The translations under genes were made by a program, and so were the position numbers. From Vittaforma corneae ATCC 50505 (Eukaryota > Microsporidia > Nosematidae), in the NCBI RefSeq assembly GCF_000231115.1, contig NW_006889847.1, positions 8,117-72,116 on the forward strand: a DNA stretch of 64,000 nucleotides, in the 5' to 3' direction. Shown here in pieces: positions 18,511 through 27,077 of the stretch. The notes beneath the pieces were generated by a model. That model did not search any database and was not told the DNA's origin. It saw only the letters and a program-made list of their open reading frames with translations. Numbering within the stretch: the stretch's first letter is position 1; each line of letters opens with the position of its first letter.

Positions 18511-19134
18511 GGGTAAACAAAAGAAATATTAGTTAAATAAAGACTAATTTAACTAATGCAAAAGTGATGGATGTGTTGAGTCAGTGTTATGCATAGCATT
18601 TGTTTGGACATTTTTCAGCAAATACCCATGAATCTATGCTTTATTGCCTTAGAATGAATTTTCACAGTCATCTCGTGTGAATCTCTGAAGTATTCCCAAC
18701 TGGTCGTCTTCTAAAGAATTCCTTATGCTGTTTAAGATCATCTCTTTCTGTACAAACTTATTTATAAAAGTAAAAGCCTCATTATCTTGCATTCCACTTT
18801 GAGGGTTGAATATCTAAAAATAGTATACAGCAGCTTAATAACATTTTAAATGGGAAGCTAGGATAGTGCAGTGCATAGAACAATTTGTCTGTGCCCATAC
18901 GTTTCTATTAATACTGGAAATATTTCAAAATGCTATAATTTAGTACAGTAGAAAGCATTTGTGGGATATTTGAAAATTAGACAAAGCAGCACAAGAATGA
19001 CCAAAAATGACGCGGCCAGTCGTTTAACAGCGAACAACTATCAACTGTATGCATTAAGCCCATTTATCACCATTTCCTTCTGGTTTGAAAGTTTAAAAAT
19101 TTTTATCCCAAAGCATGACCCATCAATTAAAACC
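18511..19134. other. Intergenic region upstream of the LRR gene
   Basis: About 620 bp. It contains a 47-codon reverse-strand frame listed separately. Just before the LRR gene there is AAAAATTTTTATCCC at about 19096-19110. The open frame that covers 18961-19134 is read as leader, not coding. Confidence 0.45.
18649..18792 (-). CDS. Candidate small protein, 47 residues
   Basis: A short reverse frame starting MQDNEAFTFINKFVQ and ending DDCENSF, with a balanced amino-acid mix and helix-forming character unlike the Phe/Ser/Lys-rich noise frames nearby. An AACCCTC element lies 11 bp before the ATG, as in real genes here. It is not recognised and could be chance. Confidence 0.35.
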   Translation of the reverse strand: MQDNEAFTFINKFVQKEMILNSIRNSLEDDQLGILQRFTRDDCENSF

Positions 19135-20649
19135 ATGAAAACTGTTTTTCTAGCATTCCTTTTTAAAGCTTCAGCTTCGTCTTTTGTCGACATTATGGCT
19201 CAGTTAAGAAGGGGAGAAATGACGGATGCTGTCATAAAACAAGACTTTATCCACTGGTTTGGCAGGCATCTCCACGAATCTTCCAAACAAGTAGCAACCG
19301 ATCTCAACTACCTAAATCATATTATTATCACAACCAGAAATAAGAAATTTATCAAAGGGAAGCATGCAAAAGAAGAAGTAATGAAAGAAATTGAAAAAGC
19401 CGAAAGCGTCTCTGCAATTTTTGATAGAAAGTTTGGAAGCCCTTCTGCTTTTCCTTTACTACTGTGCAAAATTAAGACATTAAAGGTCATGTATCTAAAA
19501 AATGTAGCTATTCCTTCTTCCTTGGAGAAGTACACTGAACTTAGCAATTTAGAAGAGCTTGAGCTGCATTCTTGTGTCATTGCGAACCTTTCTTGTCTCC
19601 TTCCTGCCAATTCAAAGCTCAAAAAGTTGATCCTTCATAGCTGCTATATTCTACACTGCACTATTGATGTGAGTCGCACACCAAATCTGGAAACCTTGGT
19701 GATCAACCATACAAATATGTACGATATTAACAAAGACATCTTCATGCTGAAGAATCTAAAGAAGATTGATTTAAAGGACAACCACCTGTCTGCTCTTCCC
19801 GTTTTTGATGACAAAGATGCTTTGACCACAGAGGAGCTGATCCTTACCCGCAACATTTTTGAGAAATTTCCGTCAAATATTAACTCGTTCAAGAAGCTAA
19901 AGAAGCTTGATCTGAGCAAGAATATTATCCAAAAATTCGAAAAGGACTTTGAATTTGACGAGTCTTTGGTTCTTGAAGAGTTGAACTTGGCTGAGAACTT
20001 GGTTAAGGAGCTGCCAAAGAATCTTGAGAATCTTCAAAAAGTCAAATCCATCAATCTTTCATCCAATCTGCTGACCAAGATTGATCCAGAAATCTTTAGG
20101 TTCCAGACTATTGAAAAGCTCAACCTTTCACTGAATCAGTTAGAGTTTATAGATGAAAGCTTGCCTATGATTCCGCGAGAGATTTTTAAGTTTACACGTA
20201 TGGTTTCGGGAAATACTCCCGTGAATTTAAAGGAGTTGGATCTCAGCTACAATTCTCTACTGGCACTGCCAAACTCCATTAGTTCTTTTGTTTCCTTGGA
20301 AAAACTTAATATTGAGGGCAATCAATTTAAATCCATACCTGATCAGGTGTACAATTTGCTCAATTTACATGTGTTTAATGCCAGCTTCAACAAGATCAGA
20401 GAAATCCCATCTTGGCTGGCACGGTTACCCTATCTCTACGAGTTGAACTTGGCTGGTGGAACAAATTCCCGCATACCCACGGGTCCTACAAACGAAATCA
20501 CAAAAGTCCCGATGCTACTTGTAGATAGACAGTCCAGGAAAGTTATTAAGATTACACTGAAAGGCAATCCTATCCAGGATCACTCTACAATTAACAGCTA
20601 TGGCAAGATTGATCTTATAAGAAACTACAGGAGCTGGATTATTTTTTAA
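19135..20649 (+). CDS. Secreted leucine-rich-repeat protein
   Basis: 504 residues from the ATG at 19135. It begins MKTVFLAFLFKASASSFVDI, a plausible signal peptide. From about residue 110 to the end there are more than ten leucine-rich repeats of the LxxLxLxxNxLxxLP type, e.g. LKKIDLKDNHLSALP, LKKLDLSKNIIQKFE, LKELDLSYNSLLALP, LEKLNIEGNQFKSIP. No second membrane segment or GPI-like tail is evident. Microsporidia carry families of secreted LRR proteins thought to face the host; a role here is inferred. The frame is open 58 codons further upstream, but AAAAATTTTTATCCC lies in that leader and the signal peptide supports the internal start. Confidence 0.8.
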   Translation: MKTVFLAFLFKASASSFVDIMAQLRRGEMTDAVIKQDFIHWFGRHLHESSKQVATDLNYLNHIIITTRNKKFIKGKHAKEEVMKEIEKAESVSAIFDRKFGSPSAFPLLLCKIKTLKVMYLKNVAIPSSLEKYTELSNLEELELHSCVIANLSCLLPANSKLKKLILHSCYILHCTIDVSRTPNLETLVINHTNMYDINKDIFMLKNLKKIDLKDNHLSALPVFDDKDALTTEELILTRNIFEKFPSNINSFKKLKKLDLSKNIIQKFEKDFEFDESLVLEELNLAENLVKELPKNLENLQKVKSINLSSNLLTKIDPEIFRFQTIEKLNLSLNQLEFIDESLPMIPREIFKFTRMVSGNTPVNLKELDLSYNSLLALPNSISSFVSLEKLNIEGNQFKSIPDQVYNLLNLHVFNASFNKIREIPSWLARLPYLYELNLAGGTNSRIPTGPTNEITKVPMLLVDRQSRKVIKITLKGNPIQDHSTINSYGKIDLIRNYRSWIIF

Positions 20650-21032
20650 TTTATCAAGAATAAATAGTTAGCTGATTTTGACTGCAAAAGTTTGCTTAAT
20701 TTACTAACAGAAAATATGAAGAGGCCTAATACTGAAGCCTATCCTAGAAAGACAGATGTTACTTATGACATAGATAGCAGGTTTGCAAATTCTGCAGTCG
20801 CCACATTCTTCGATAATATTTTTACAGCAATAGGGTGGCTTCATCGCCCGGTGTACTAAAGTACAGTTAGATAAATTTAAATACGACTTGAAATCTAGCA
20901 ATCTGCTATTTCTTCAGAAAAGCGTTTCATTAACGCTTTCTTGAAACGGTGACGTTTTAGTAAACATGCTCTAAGATTGGCATCGTTTCCACTTTCCCAG
21001 ATATTTCATAGAGACTCATATTTTTGTATCCC
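20650..21032. other. Intergenic region with overlapping inverted repeats
   Basis: 380 bp. CGTTTCA (20923-20929) pairs with TGAAACG (20942-20948), and an overlapping pair AAAGCG (20919-20924)/CGCTTT (20934-20939) can form instead. A Cys-rich reverse frame at 20704-20844 is not convincing. Confidence 0.45.
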
Positions 21033-21491
21033 ATGCCACAAGAAGTCGGGGAAGATATCCAGGAGCAGATCCAGGAAATAGCCAATAGGATTCTAAAGAG
21101 TGTTAAGGACCTAGAGACACTAGAAATATATGCAGAGCAGCCAAGCAAAGTACACCTGGCCTTCAAAACAGACAAATCGGATAACATTCCCTCATTGGTG
21201 GGTTTTTTAGATGACATTGATCAAGAGATGGATCCAGAAGAAGGACTGAAAAGAAGCTTGTGCGAATCTGAGTTTATTTACAAGAATGAGAAGTACACCT
21301 TTAATAGGATAACATCCATAACTGAAGACTTCATTTCGGTTATTCTAATATCCCGGGACCCAATCAATGGCTACAAGAGAGGTCTAATATTGTTTGTGGA
21401 TGCATCGGGAGTGGTAGTTATTGCGACATGCAAATCCGATGTTCTTAGGCAGTTCAATTTGGATTTAACATCGATTTTAGACCCAAGCTAG
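21033..21491 (+). CDS. Small alpha/beta protein, function unknown
   Basis: 152 residues from the ATG at 21033, which directly follows GTATCCC; the frame itself opens three codons earlier. An N-terminal helix (EVGEDIQEQIQEIANRILKS) is followed by alternating strands and helices, ending YKRGLILFVDASGVVVIATC and a short acidic C-terminus. No signal peptide or membrane segment. The pattern resembles small longin/roadblock or profilin-like folds, but I do not recognise the family. It is convergent with the AP endonuclease gene 118 bp downstream. Confidence 0.65.
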   Translation: MPQEVGEDIQEQIQEIANRILKSVKDLETLEIYAEQPSKVHLAFKTDKSDNIPSLVGFLDDIDQEMDPEEGLKRSLCESEFIYKNEKYTFNRITSITEDFISVILISRDPINGYKRGLILFVDASGVVVIATCKSDVLRQFNLDLTSILDPS

Positions 21492-21609
21492 CATTAAATG
21501 ACCAATTTTCATCAGTTTCGCAGGACATTGAAATTTATTTATAATATTTGGCATGCTGAATTGTTAAATGCCTTTATAAACAACCAATGCTTTGGGACTT
21601 ACTTTATTT

Positions 21610-22686
21610 TTAGCTGGTTTTTGGCTTGAAAAATGCAAGCAGATTATTTTTCCTTTTTGCAAGATTAACGCCGTCCTCTTCGTAGGGTTCAACTTCAAAC
21701 TCGGCAAAGACTGGACAGTGGTCGGACCCCTTTATTTCGGGTAATATCCCAGACTTGGTACATCTAATATCCTTCGAACACAAAATATAATCAATTCTTG
21801 TGCCCAGGTTTGCTGGTCTCAAGTTAAAAATCGTATTCCAACAGGTATATTTCGACAATCCATCATTGAACAACCTAAATGTATCAACATAGCAGTCCAC
21901 AAGCTTCTTCATCCATGCTCTTTGATACACCTCATAAAAATAGTCTTCCAGTTCTTTCAAGCTAAAGAAGTGGTAGGGTAATTCCACCTTGCTGGGATTT
22001 ATCTTCTCCACTCTGTCCTTCTTCATGCTTTGATCCATAAATTCATCGGCAGTTTCGACAATTGACTTCCACAATTTCCACTTTTCTTTCATTTTGGGTG
22101 TAATGTCCAAGCTTTTATCAATGTTTTCACCAAACTTCCTAAAGCTTATCTTTTCAAAGCGAGCCAATAGCTCAGAATGTGGCTGCCATCTATTAACACT
22201 GATCAGTGTGTTTAGCTCAGCAACAAACTGATAGTGATCTAGCATGTTATAAGTAGCGTTGAAGTCACCACACAGTATTACGCTGGTCTCTGGCAAATTT
22301 AACCTTAATTTATCATAAGCCTCTATGTATTTTTGTCTTATCTCCTCTTTGCTTTCGTCATAATACGGCATGTAGCAATTGTAAATGGAAAAGCTGCCGT
22401 GGCATGTTTTTAAGATTCTTCCAGGCATTATCTCTTCACACTTTCCGCAGAACAAATTTTTTCTCACCAAAGTGGACACTCCGTGTCTTCCCTTTTTGTA
22501 AAAGGAGCTGAACGTCTGGTAGTCTTCAAGAGCGTGGTATTTGGATAGTGAGCCATCAGATCCTTTAATTTCTTGTAGACAAACAATGTCCGCCTGGAGG
22601 AGATCTAGACAGAATTTGTTGAAATTGCCATGGTTTTTCTCATCAAATGCTCTCAGCCCATTGACATTTATCGAGACTATCTTCAT
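21610..22686 (-). CDS. APN2: AP endonuclease of the ExoIII family, Apn2/APEX2 type
   Basis: Base-excision repair enzyme that cuts DNA at abasic sites. Catalytic and metal residues are in place: VSINVNGLRA (Asn), CLQEIKGSD (Glu), CGDFNATYNMLDH (Asp-x-Asn), RIDYIL and the terminal GSDHCPVFAEF (Asp-His). The C-terminal tail ends KRKNNLLAFFKP, close to a PCNA-binding PIP box (xxxLxxFF) with Lys at the usual Gln. A PCNA-binding tail after an ExoIII domain is characteristic of Apn2/APEX2. Length 358. A helical insertion of about 70 residues sits between the DFN and RIDY motifs. CCCATTCATG precedes the start. Confidence 0.88.
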   Translation of the reverse strand: MKIVSINVNGLRAFDEKNHGNFNKFCLDLLQADIVCLQEIKGSDGSLSKYHALEDYQTFSSFYKKGRHGVSTLVRKNLFCGKCEEIMPGRILKTCHGSFSIYNCYMPYYDESKEEIRQKYIEAYDKLRLNLPETSVILCGDFNATYNMLDHYQFVAELNTLISVNRWQPHSELLARFEKISFRKFGENIDKSLDITPKMKEKWKLWKSIVETADEFMDQSMKKDRVEKINPSKVELPYHFFSLKELEDYFYEVYQRAWMKKLVDCYVDTFRLFNDGLSKYTCWNTIFNLRPANLGTRIDYILCSKDIRCTKSGILPEIKGSDHCPVFAEFEVEPYEEDGVNLAKRKNNLLAFFKPKTS

Positions 22687-23151
22687 GAATGGGCTGTGAT
22701 TCTTTTCATCCTTGTTTGTAAAATACGTTTAATAGCCCAATACTAATTAGCGATTACAAAATAGCACGTTGTATGTATGGTGACATGAATGATGAGAAGT
22801 ATTGGAATAACTATCAGACTGCAGGTCAATATAATTCTGCCCGACAATAGACAGTGGGTCTTAGTTTTAGGTGTAAATTGACTTTACTGACAATTCCGCT
22901 TTGTATAGGCACGAGGACACATTCAAGACAAAAGTCATAATTATGCAATGAAAATACTGCTTTGTGTTAGCAATCTGCTCTTTCGTCATGTTGGAAATTG
23001 TTTAGCTAATAAAAACGGTCTTCGAGCAAATACATGAGATATACTTTGACTGTAGTGTTTGTCTATAAAAATGATTTTCGTTTAACTTTGATTGCTCGTT
23101 CATGATCAACTACAAAATTTTTAATTAAACTGAGCAGTGACACCCCTTCGA
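22687..23151. other. Intergenic region (divergent promoters)
   Basis: 465 bp between divergent genes. No gene or RNA recognised. The right end carries CACCCCTTCG before the ATG at 23152. Confidence 0.5.
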
Positions 23152-23781
23152 ATGCGTCTATTGCTTCTGAATAGTTTGGTACATGCATTTAGTATAAATC
23201 GAAAACTTCGGTTGGATTTTTCTAAGTTTGACGAGTACACAATTTCCAGTACACCACCATCTAACACTCAACAGCAATCTTTTCATCAAAGATTTATGGA
23301 TGTGGAACTCCAATTGGAACTCACAGGTTTTCAGCAGCTTTCTGACGAGTTCATTCGAGATATTGAGCAGATTAGTAATGATGGAATTGGCAGTGTTTTT
23401 GACCATTTATCAAATTTTTTAGACCTTTTAACAAAGATATGTAAAATAATTGGAATTGACAAACTAAACTTTCAACAAGACTGTGTACGTAAAATCCCAG
23501 TACTCACATTGGAATCCTTTATTGATATGCTTAAGGCTACTAAAAGATATCTTACTTTTTCAAAAACAATATCTGAAGCTGTTGTGAAAAAGTTTACTAA
23601 ACAATGCAAGTCTGGATGTATTGATCCTGATACCAGTGAGGAAACAAGACAAGTATGTGAATGTACAAATGAGTTTAAACAGCATATGGGCAAGCAGATA
23701 TTCCACATTCTAGCATTGATAGAGTATTTTAAAAAACATTATGAATCTTACAGTGAGGCAGACAATGATGTGTTTGACTGA
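23152..23781 (+). CDS. Predicted secreted orphan protein
   Basis: 209 residues from the ATG at 23152, which follows GACACCCCTTCGA. The N-terminus MRLLLLNSLVHAFSINRKLR looks like a signal peptide. The mature part is helical with a Cys-containing loop (CKSGCIDPDTSEETRQVCEC), the four closely spaced cysteines suggesting disulfides. No membrane anchor. No family recognised. It may be a lineage-specific secreted or spore protein; this is inference from the signal peptide and lack of similarity. Confidence 0.65.
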   Translation: MRLLLLNSLVHAFSINRKLRLDFSKFDEYTISSTPPSNTQQQSFHQRFMDVELQLELTGFQQLSDEFIRDIEQISNDGIGSVFDHLSNFLDLLTKICKIIGIDKLNFQQDCVRKIPVLTLESFIDMLKATKRYLTFSKTISEAVVKKFTKQCKSGCIDPDTSEETRQVCECTNEFKQHMGKQIFHILALIEYFKKHYESYSEADNDVFD

Positions 23782-23925
23782 TATGCTAGATACAAGCCTT
23801 ACAATAGAATGTCTGCAGATTCTAACACTTTTATCCAGCGTAATACATTCGAACTGCTATTTACTTTAATACTGTCTTAAAACAGAAAACTAAGCAATCC
23901 TGCGTAAATCTAATGCGTTTGCTAT

Positions 23926-24510
23926 TTATTGCTCAAACACCATCGTGTTAAGTTTATCTGCGTGGGTTTCGATGAGAATGTTTATTCGCGTTTCAAAGGA
24001 ATTGTCCCATATTTCTCTTCCGTCTTTTGAACAGACAATAACACCGCCCAAGCCTTCGATTGGCATTTGCTTGATTTCGTACTTAACATTGCTCCTTGAG
24101 AGTATCTTTTTTGTCTCTGCAATGTCTCTCTGATCTACAAACACAAATATTTCATTTATCGATATTTTTTCCAAAACCGATTGCAAAATAGACTCATCAA
24201 AACTCAGCTTTTGAACTGCTTCCCTGACGTTTTGGACTATTTCTTCGAGCAGGGCTGCTTTTAATTCTTCGATTTTCAACTTGTGGTGCTGCCGCAATTT
24301 GCTTTCTTCCCTCAACTGCCTCTTTGCAATTTCCTTTGTTTCTTTTGCAAACTCCCTTTCCAGTCCTATTTTCCGGCTTGTGATCAGCTCATTTTTGATA
24401 CGATTGTACTCTTCGCTGGCTTCCAATCGTATCTCTTTTACTTTAATGCAGCATTCGTGGTCAATGGCCATGATCATCCTGTTTAGATCAGCAAGCGTGT
24501 TATTGTCCAT
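23926..24510 (-). CDS. VMA4: V-type H+-ATPase subunit E
   Basis: Peripheral stalk subunit of the V1 sector. The 194-residue protein has the long N-terminal helix typical of subunit E (ECCIKVKEIRLEASEEYNRI, then KRQLREESKLRQHHK) and a C-terminal globular part with GLGGVIVCSKDGREIWDNSF followed by ETRINILIE, the best conserved block of the family (GGVxxxxxxGxIxxxNTLExRL). Slightly shorter than yeast Vma4 (233). Subunit a of the same pump is encoded at 38.5-40.6 kb. Confidence 0.92.
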   Translation of the reverse strand: MDNNTLADLNRMIMAIDHECCIKVKEIRLEASEEYNRIKNELITSRKIGLEREFAKETKEIAKRQLREESKLRQHHKLKIEELKAALLEEIVQNVREAVQKLSFDESILQSVLEKISINEIFVFVDQRDIAETKKILSRSNVKYEIKQMPIEGLGGVIVCSKDGREIWDNSFETRINILIETHADKLNTMVFEQ

Positions 24511-24791
24511 TGTTTGTTTGACTAAAATCTAGTTTGTTGTCTCATGAAACTTAATATAAAACAGGCAAATAAAATCAGTTATTAAAAGTTTATTTGGGAT
24601 TCACAAAATATTTATTTTCGGCCTGTTTTCAATGTTCACGCTAGTATCAAAAACCGTAAACGTTTTGGCTAAGAATGCAAACGCACGTTGGATTTTACCA
24701 AAAAACCCGCTTTATGGCGCTTAAAAACCCGATTATTCAAACCACTGCAGACACTAAACCTTAACATTGATGAAGGACATATACACTTTAT

Positions 24792-25649
24792 TTAATATCC
24801 GTACTTGCTCAAGTATATGGCAGCGAGAATGGACAGAATTCCAGCTATTAAAAAACTCAATGATGCATAGTGGTTGGGTATACCCAAAATACTCTTTTCA
24901 CAAATAAAAAGTGACTTTTTAGTGGCTATGCCATAGCTGGACATAATTGTTAAATTGTACTCTCCAGATTGCTTAACGTTCACTCTCCCCCATAGCTTTT
25001 TAAAGCTGGAAAATGGTGAAAGAGTAATCCAATTTACAAACCTTTCATTTAAAATAGGCAGTCCTGATCCTGTAAAAGTGTTTAGTGGCGTTGTATTGAG
25101 ATTAGTGTACGATGTCCAATTGATGGGCATAGATATTTGATCAGGTAGATACGATGTAAACCCGATCAAATCCATGTCTGCACCTCTCGAAATGTTGTCA
25201 GATTCTATTTCGAGATTATCAATAGTGACTATGTCCTGAAAATATGTTGCTGCAATTGCACCTGCAGGATAATATGGCTTATCTCCGTTGTAGTCAAACG
25301 GGCTTGCTGCACTGAGGTTGAGGCCTGTGGTTTTTCCCTTTAACTGCCTAAAATTAATACTTTTAGTGTATGAAAGATAGTTCTGATAAATGCCATCTAC
25401 ACTAATGTAAATGTAGCTCGTACCTTTTGGTAGAAAAACAGTGCTTTGTATATCTGAGTTGTACTGAATGTTTGTTGTTTTTGTGTTGAAGTATGTGTAG
25501 GCAGAGGAAAGTGCCAAGGCCAAGTTTACAATGGCAAATGCCAGAATTACTCCGCTACATCTAGAAGGTCTTCTCTTTACATAGGTTCCCTCCAGGTTCT
25601 GGCTGAATACACCTTCCTGCATTCTGCTGTAAAAGTCGGAAAGTACCAT
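24792..25649 (-). CDS. CDC50: CDC50/Lem3-family flippase beta subunit
   Basis: CDC50 proteins are obligate partners of P4-ATPase lipid flippases, needed for ER exit and activity. Two transmembrane segments flank a large ectodomain: about residues 33-53 (VILAFAIVNLALALSSAY) and 263-282 (SLSFLIAGILSILAAIYLS). The ectodomain has family landmarks: LPKGTSYIYISVDGIYQNYL, YYPAGAIAATYFQD (usual P-CGLIANS-FNDT), FVNWITLSPFSSF, and LWGRVNVKQSGEYNLTIMSS. The usual Cys of PCG is Ala here. Multiple N-glycosylation sequons (NLS, NIS, NWT, NTT, NLT). Start supported by CACCCATG. Its P4-ATPase partner is probably the gene at 51.1-54.3 kb. Confidence 0.85.
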   Translation of the reverse strand: MVLSDFYSRMQEGVFSQNLEGTYVKRRPSRCSGVILAFAIVNLALALSSAYTYFNTKTTNIQYNSDIQSTVFLPKGTSYIYISVDGIYQNYLSYTKSINFRQLKGKTTGLNLSAASPFDYNGDKPYYPAGAIAATYFQDIVTIDNLEIESDNISRGADMDLIGFTSYLPDQISMPINWTSYTNLNTTPLNTFTGSGLPILNERFVNWITLSPFSSFKKLWGRVNVKQSGEYNLTIMSSYGIATKKSLFICEKSILGIPNHYASLSFLIAGILSILAAIYLSKYGY

Positions 25650-25828
25650 GGGTGATTGGATGTAGAGTGGGGCTAGGCATTAGAAGTAGATATTAAATGC
25701 AAAATAAGCAGGCATTTTAGTTTTATGCATACAGATAAATTCGTGCAGTGCCAAAGCAGGGCATTTACAAGGGCTTTGATTCCAATTACAGGATTCGTAG
25801 TAATCAGCCCAGTAAAATAAACCCGGGC

Positions 25829-26326
25829 CTAATTTAAAATTCTTTTAATGTTCCTGTCTACGATGTTCAAATGGTTTCCTCCCATATTCCATACTGAGAA
25901 ATCAGAAATACAAATAATGCTTCCTACAGAAATACTTTGGTCAGAGACAATTGAGCTTGCAAAAATAACCCCACTTTCATCCATCAGCTCCCATTTGTGG
26001 ACGCAACCATTAATACCCTTGTAGCTCTCAATTGATTTTACTATTGCCCACACCGGCCCGTCTATCTTTAGGAGGTCACAGAGCTTCAATTCCGAGATTT
26101 TCATTGAATTTTCCCCTCGATACTTTTTGAGAATGTCAAAATCAAGTTTAAACCTATTCTTTGGAAGTATGTCAGACTGAGAGGTTGTTATTTCAGGAAG
26201 CTCATTTTCATTTTTGATTACAAGCACATCATCATTCAGAGAGGACTGTGTTTGGGAGTTATCAGTCTGGACATTCTTCTGGGTTTCTGAAACTTGGCTT
26301 CTTAATTTAGCAATAAGCTCATCCAT
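25829..26326 (-). CDS. OB-fold protein, possibly HROB-like
   Basis: 165 residues. The first 60 are polar and likely disordered. The rest forms an OB-fold pattern: LLKIDGPVWAIVKSIESYKG, VHKWELMDESGVIFASSIV, ISVGSIICISDFSVWN, LNIVDRNIKRIL. The order 'control of expression strand, D-x-x-G, G-S-I-I-x-I, H-L-N-I, N-I-x-x-I' resembles the OB domain of HROB/C17orf53, a helper of MCM8-9 in replication and repair. This identification is tentative; another single-stranded DNA-binding OB protein is equally possible. Start follows CTACCCATGG. Confidence 0.5.
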   Translation of the reverse strand: MDELIAKLRSQVSETQKNVQTDNSQTQSSLNDDVLVIKNENELPEITTSQSDILPKNRFKLDFDILKKYRGENSMKISELKLCDLLKIDGPVWAIVKSIESYKGINGCVHKWELMDESGVIFASSIVSDQSISVGSIICISDFSVWNMGGNHLNIVDRNIKRILN

Positions 26327-27077
26327 GGGTAGTAAAATAGAAGTGTTATCATAGCATGTTTAATCTCAAGCCAACTAGAATTCATCCAGGATTGCTTTCT
26401 ATAAACATCCAGCCAACCATTGGCATTGTTTTAAATACCAACTTATATAAGTATCATTATGCTATTTCCTTATTTGCAAAATAATATGTTAGTTCCATTG
26501 CTCATCATTAACACTGCAGAACATGAAAGGACGACCTATCAACTATGGAATACCGTGTAATTGTATATACATCAATGGCAACGACGCATCAAGATTAATT
26601 GAAATAAAGCTCTATGGATCTGGCTTTCAGAGGAACCTTGGCATCAATGCGGCATCCGCAGTCTTATCTCTACTTTGTAACCAAGTTCTCTTATAAACTT
26701 TTATTATGCTTTTTATTATGTTTTCAAATCTTTAGCCATCTTACCCTCATAGGTCACCAATCAACCGAATTGACACATGCTCTGCAAAAGTCGCCGGCAA
26801 TCTAGCAGATAGTCAAAGACAATGGGGGACTAAATAGACGGATGCCCCCATGCTATTCTGCAATACTGTATGTACCAAGACTAATATCATTAATTTATAT
26901 TCTTTAATGTTTAGTCATAGAATTAAAAAATTACTAAGAAAGGTTTTAAAATTGCACACCTTGCAACCTTTCATTTATGCCTGGCATTTGATTCAAGAAC
27001 TATACTCTCCTCCTTCTTTCTGCTTTCTTCCCTGCAAAAATTTTTAAAAAATACAAACAATCAACCCGAGCACGAAG
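26327..27077. other. Long intergenic region before the Epl1 gene
   Basis: 750 bp, among the longest gene-free stretches in the window. It contains a 57-codon forward frame (26523-26696, listed) and a frame at 26850-27047 that follows CCCCC but has noise-like composition. The right end has TTTTTAAAAAA and ACCCGAG before the ATG at 27078. Confidence 0.4.
26523..26696 (+). CDS. Candidate small protein, 57 residues
   Basis: A short forward frame starting MKGRPINYGIPCNCIYINGN and ending SAVLSLLCNQVLL. The composition is more protein-like than surrounding noise frames, including GFQRNLGINAASAVLSLL. It is not recognised and lacks a clear CCC start signal. It could also be a remnant of a longer gene. 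Confidence 0.3.
   Translation: MKGRPINYGIPCNCIYINGNDASRLIEIKLYGSGFQRNLGINAASAVLSLLCNQVLL

Noticed and set aside
20704..20844. Cys-rich reverse frame (CCKNIIEECGDCRIC)
   Set aside because: No start signal, no recognised family, and the composition outside the Cys cluster is not convincing.
26850..27047. 65-codon forward frame right after CCCCC
   Set aside because: Composition is that of translated AT-rich noise, and Epl1 has its own start signal just downstream.
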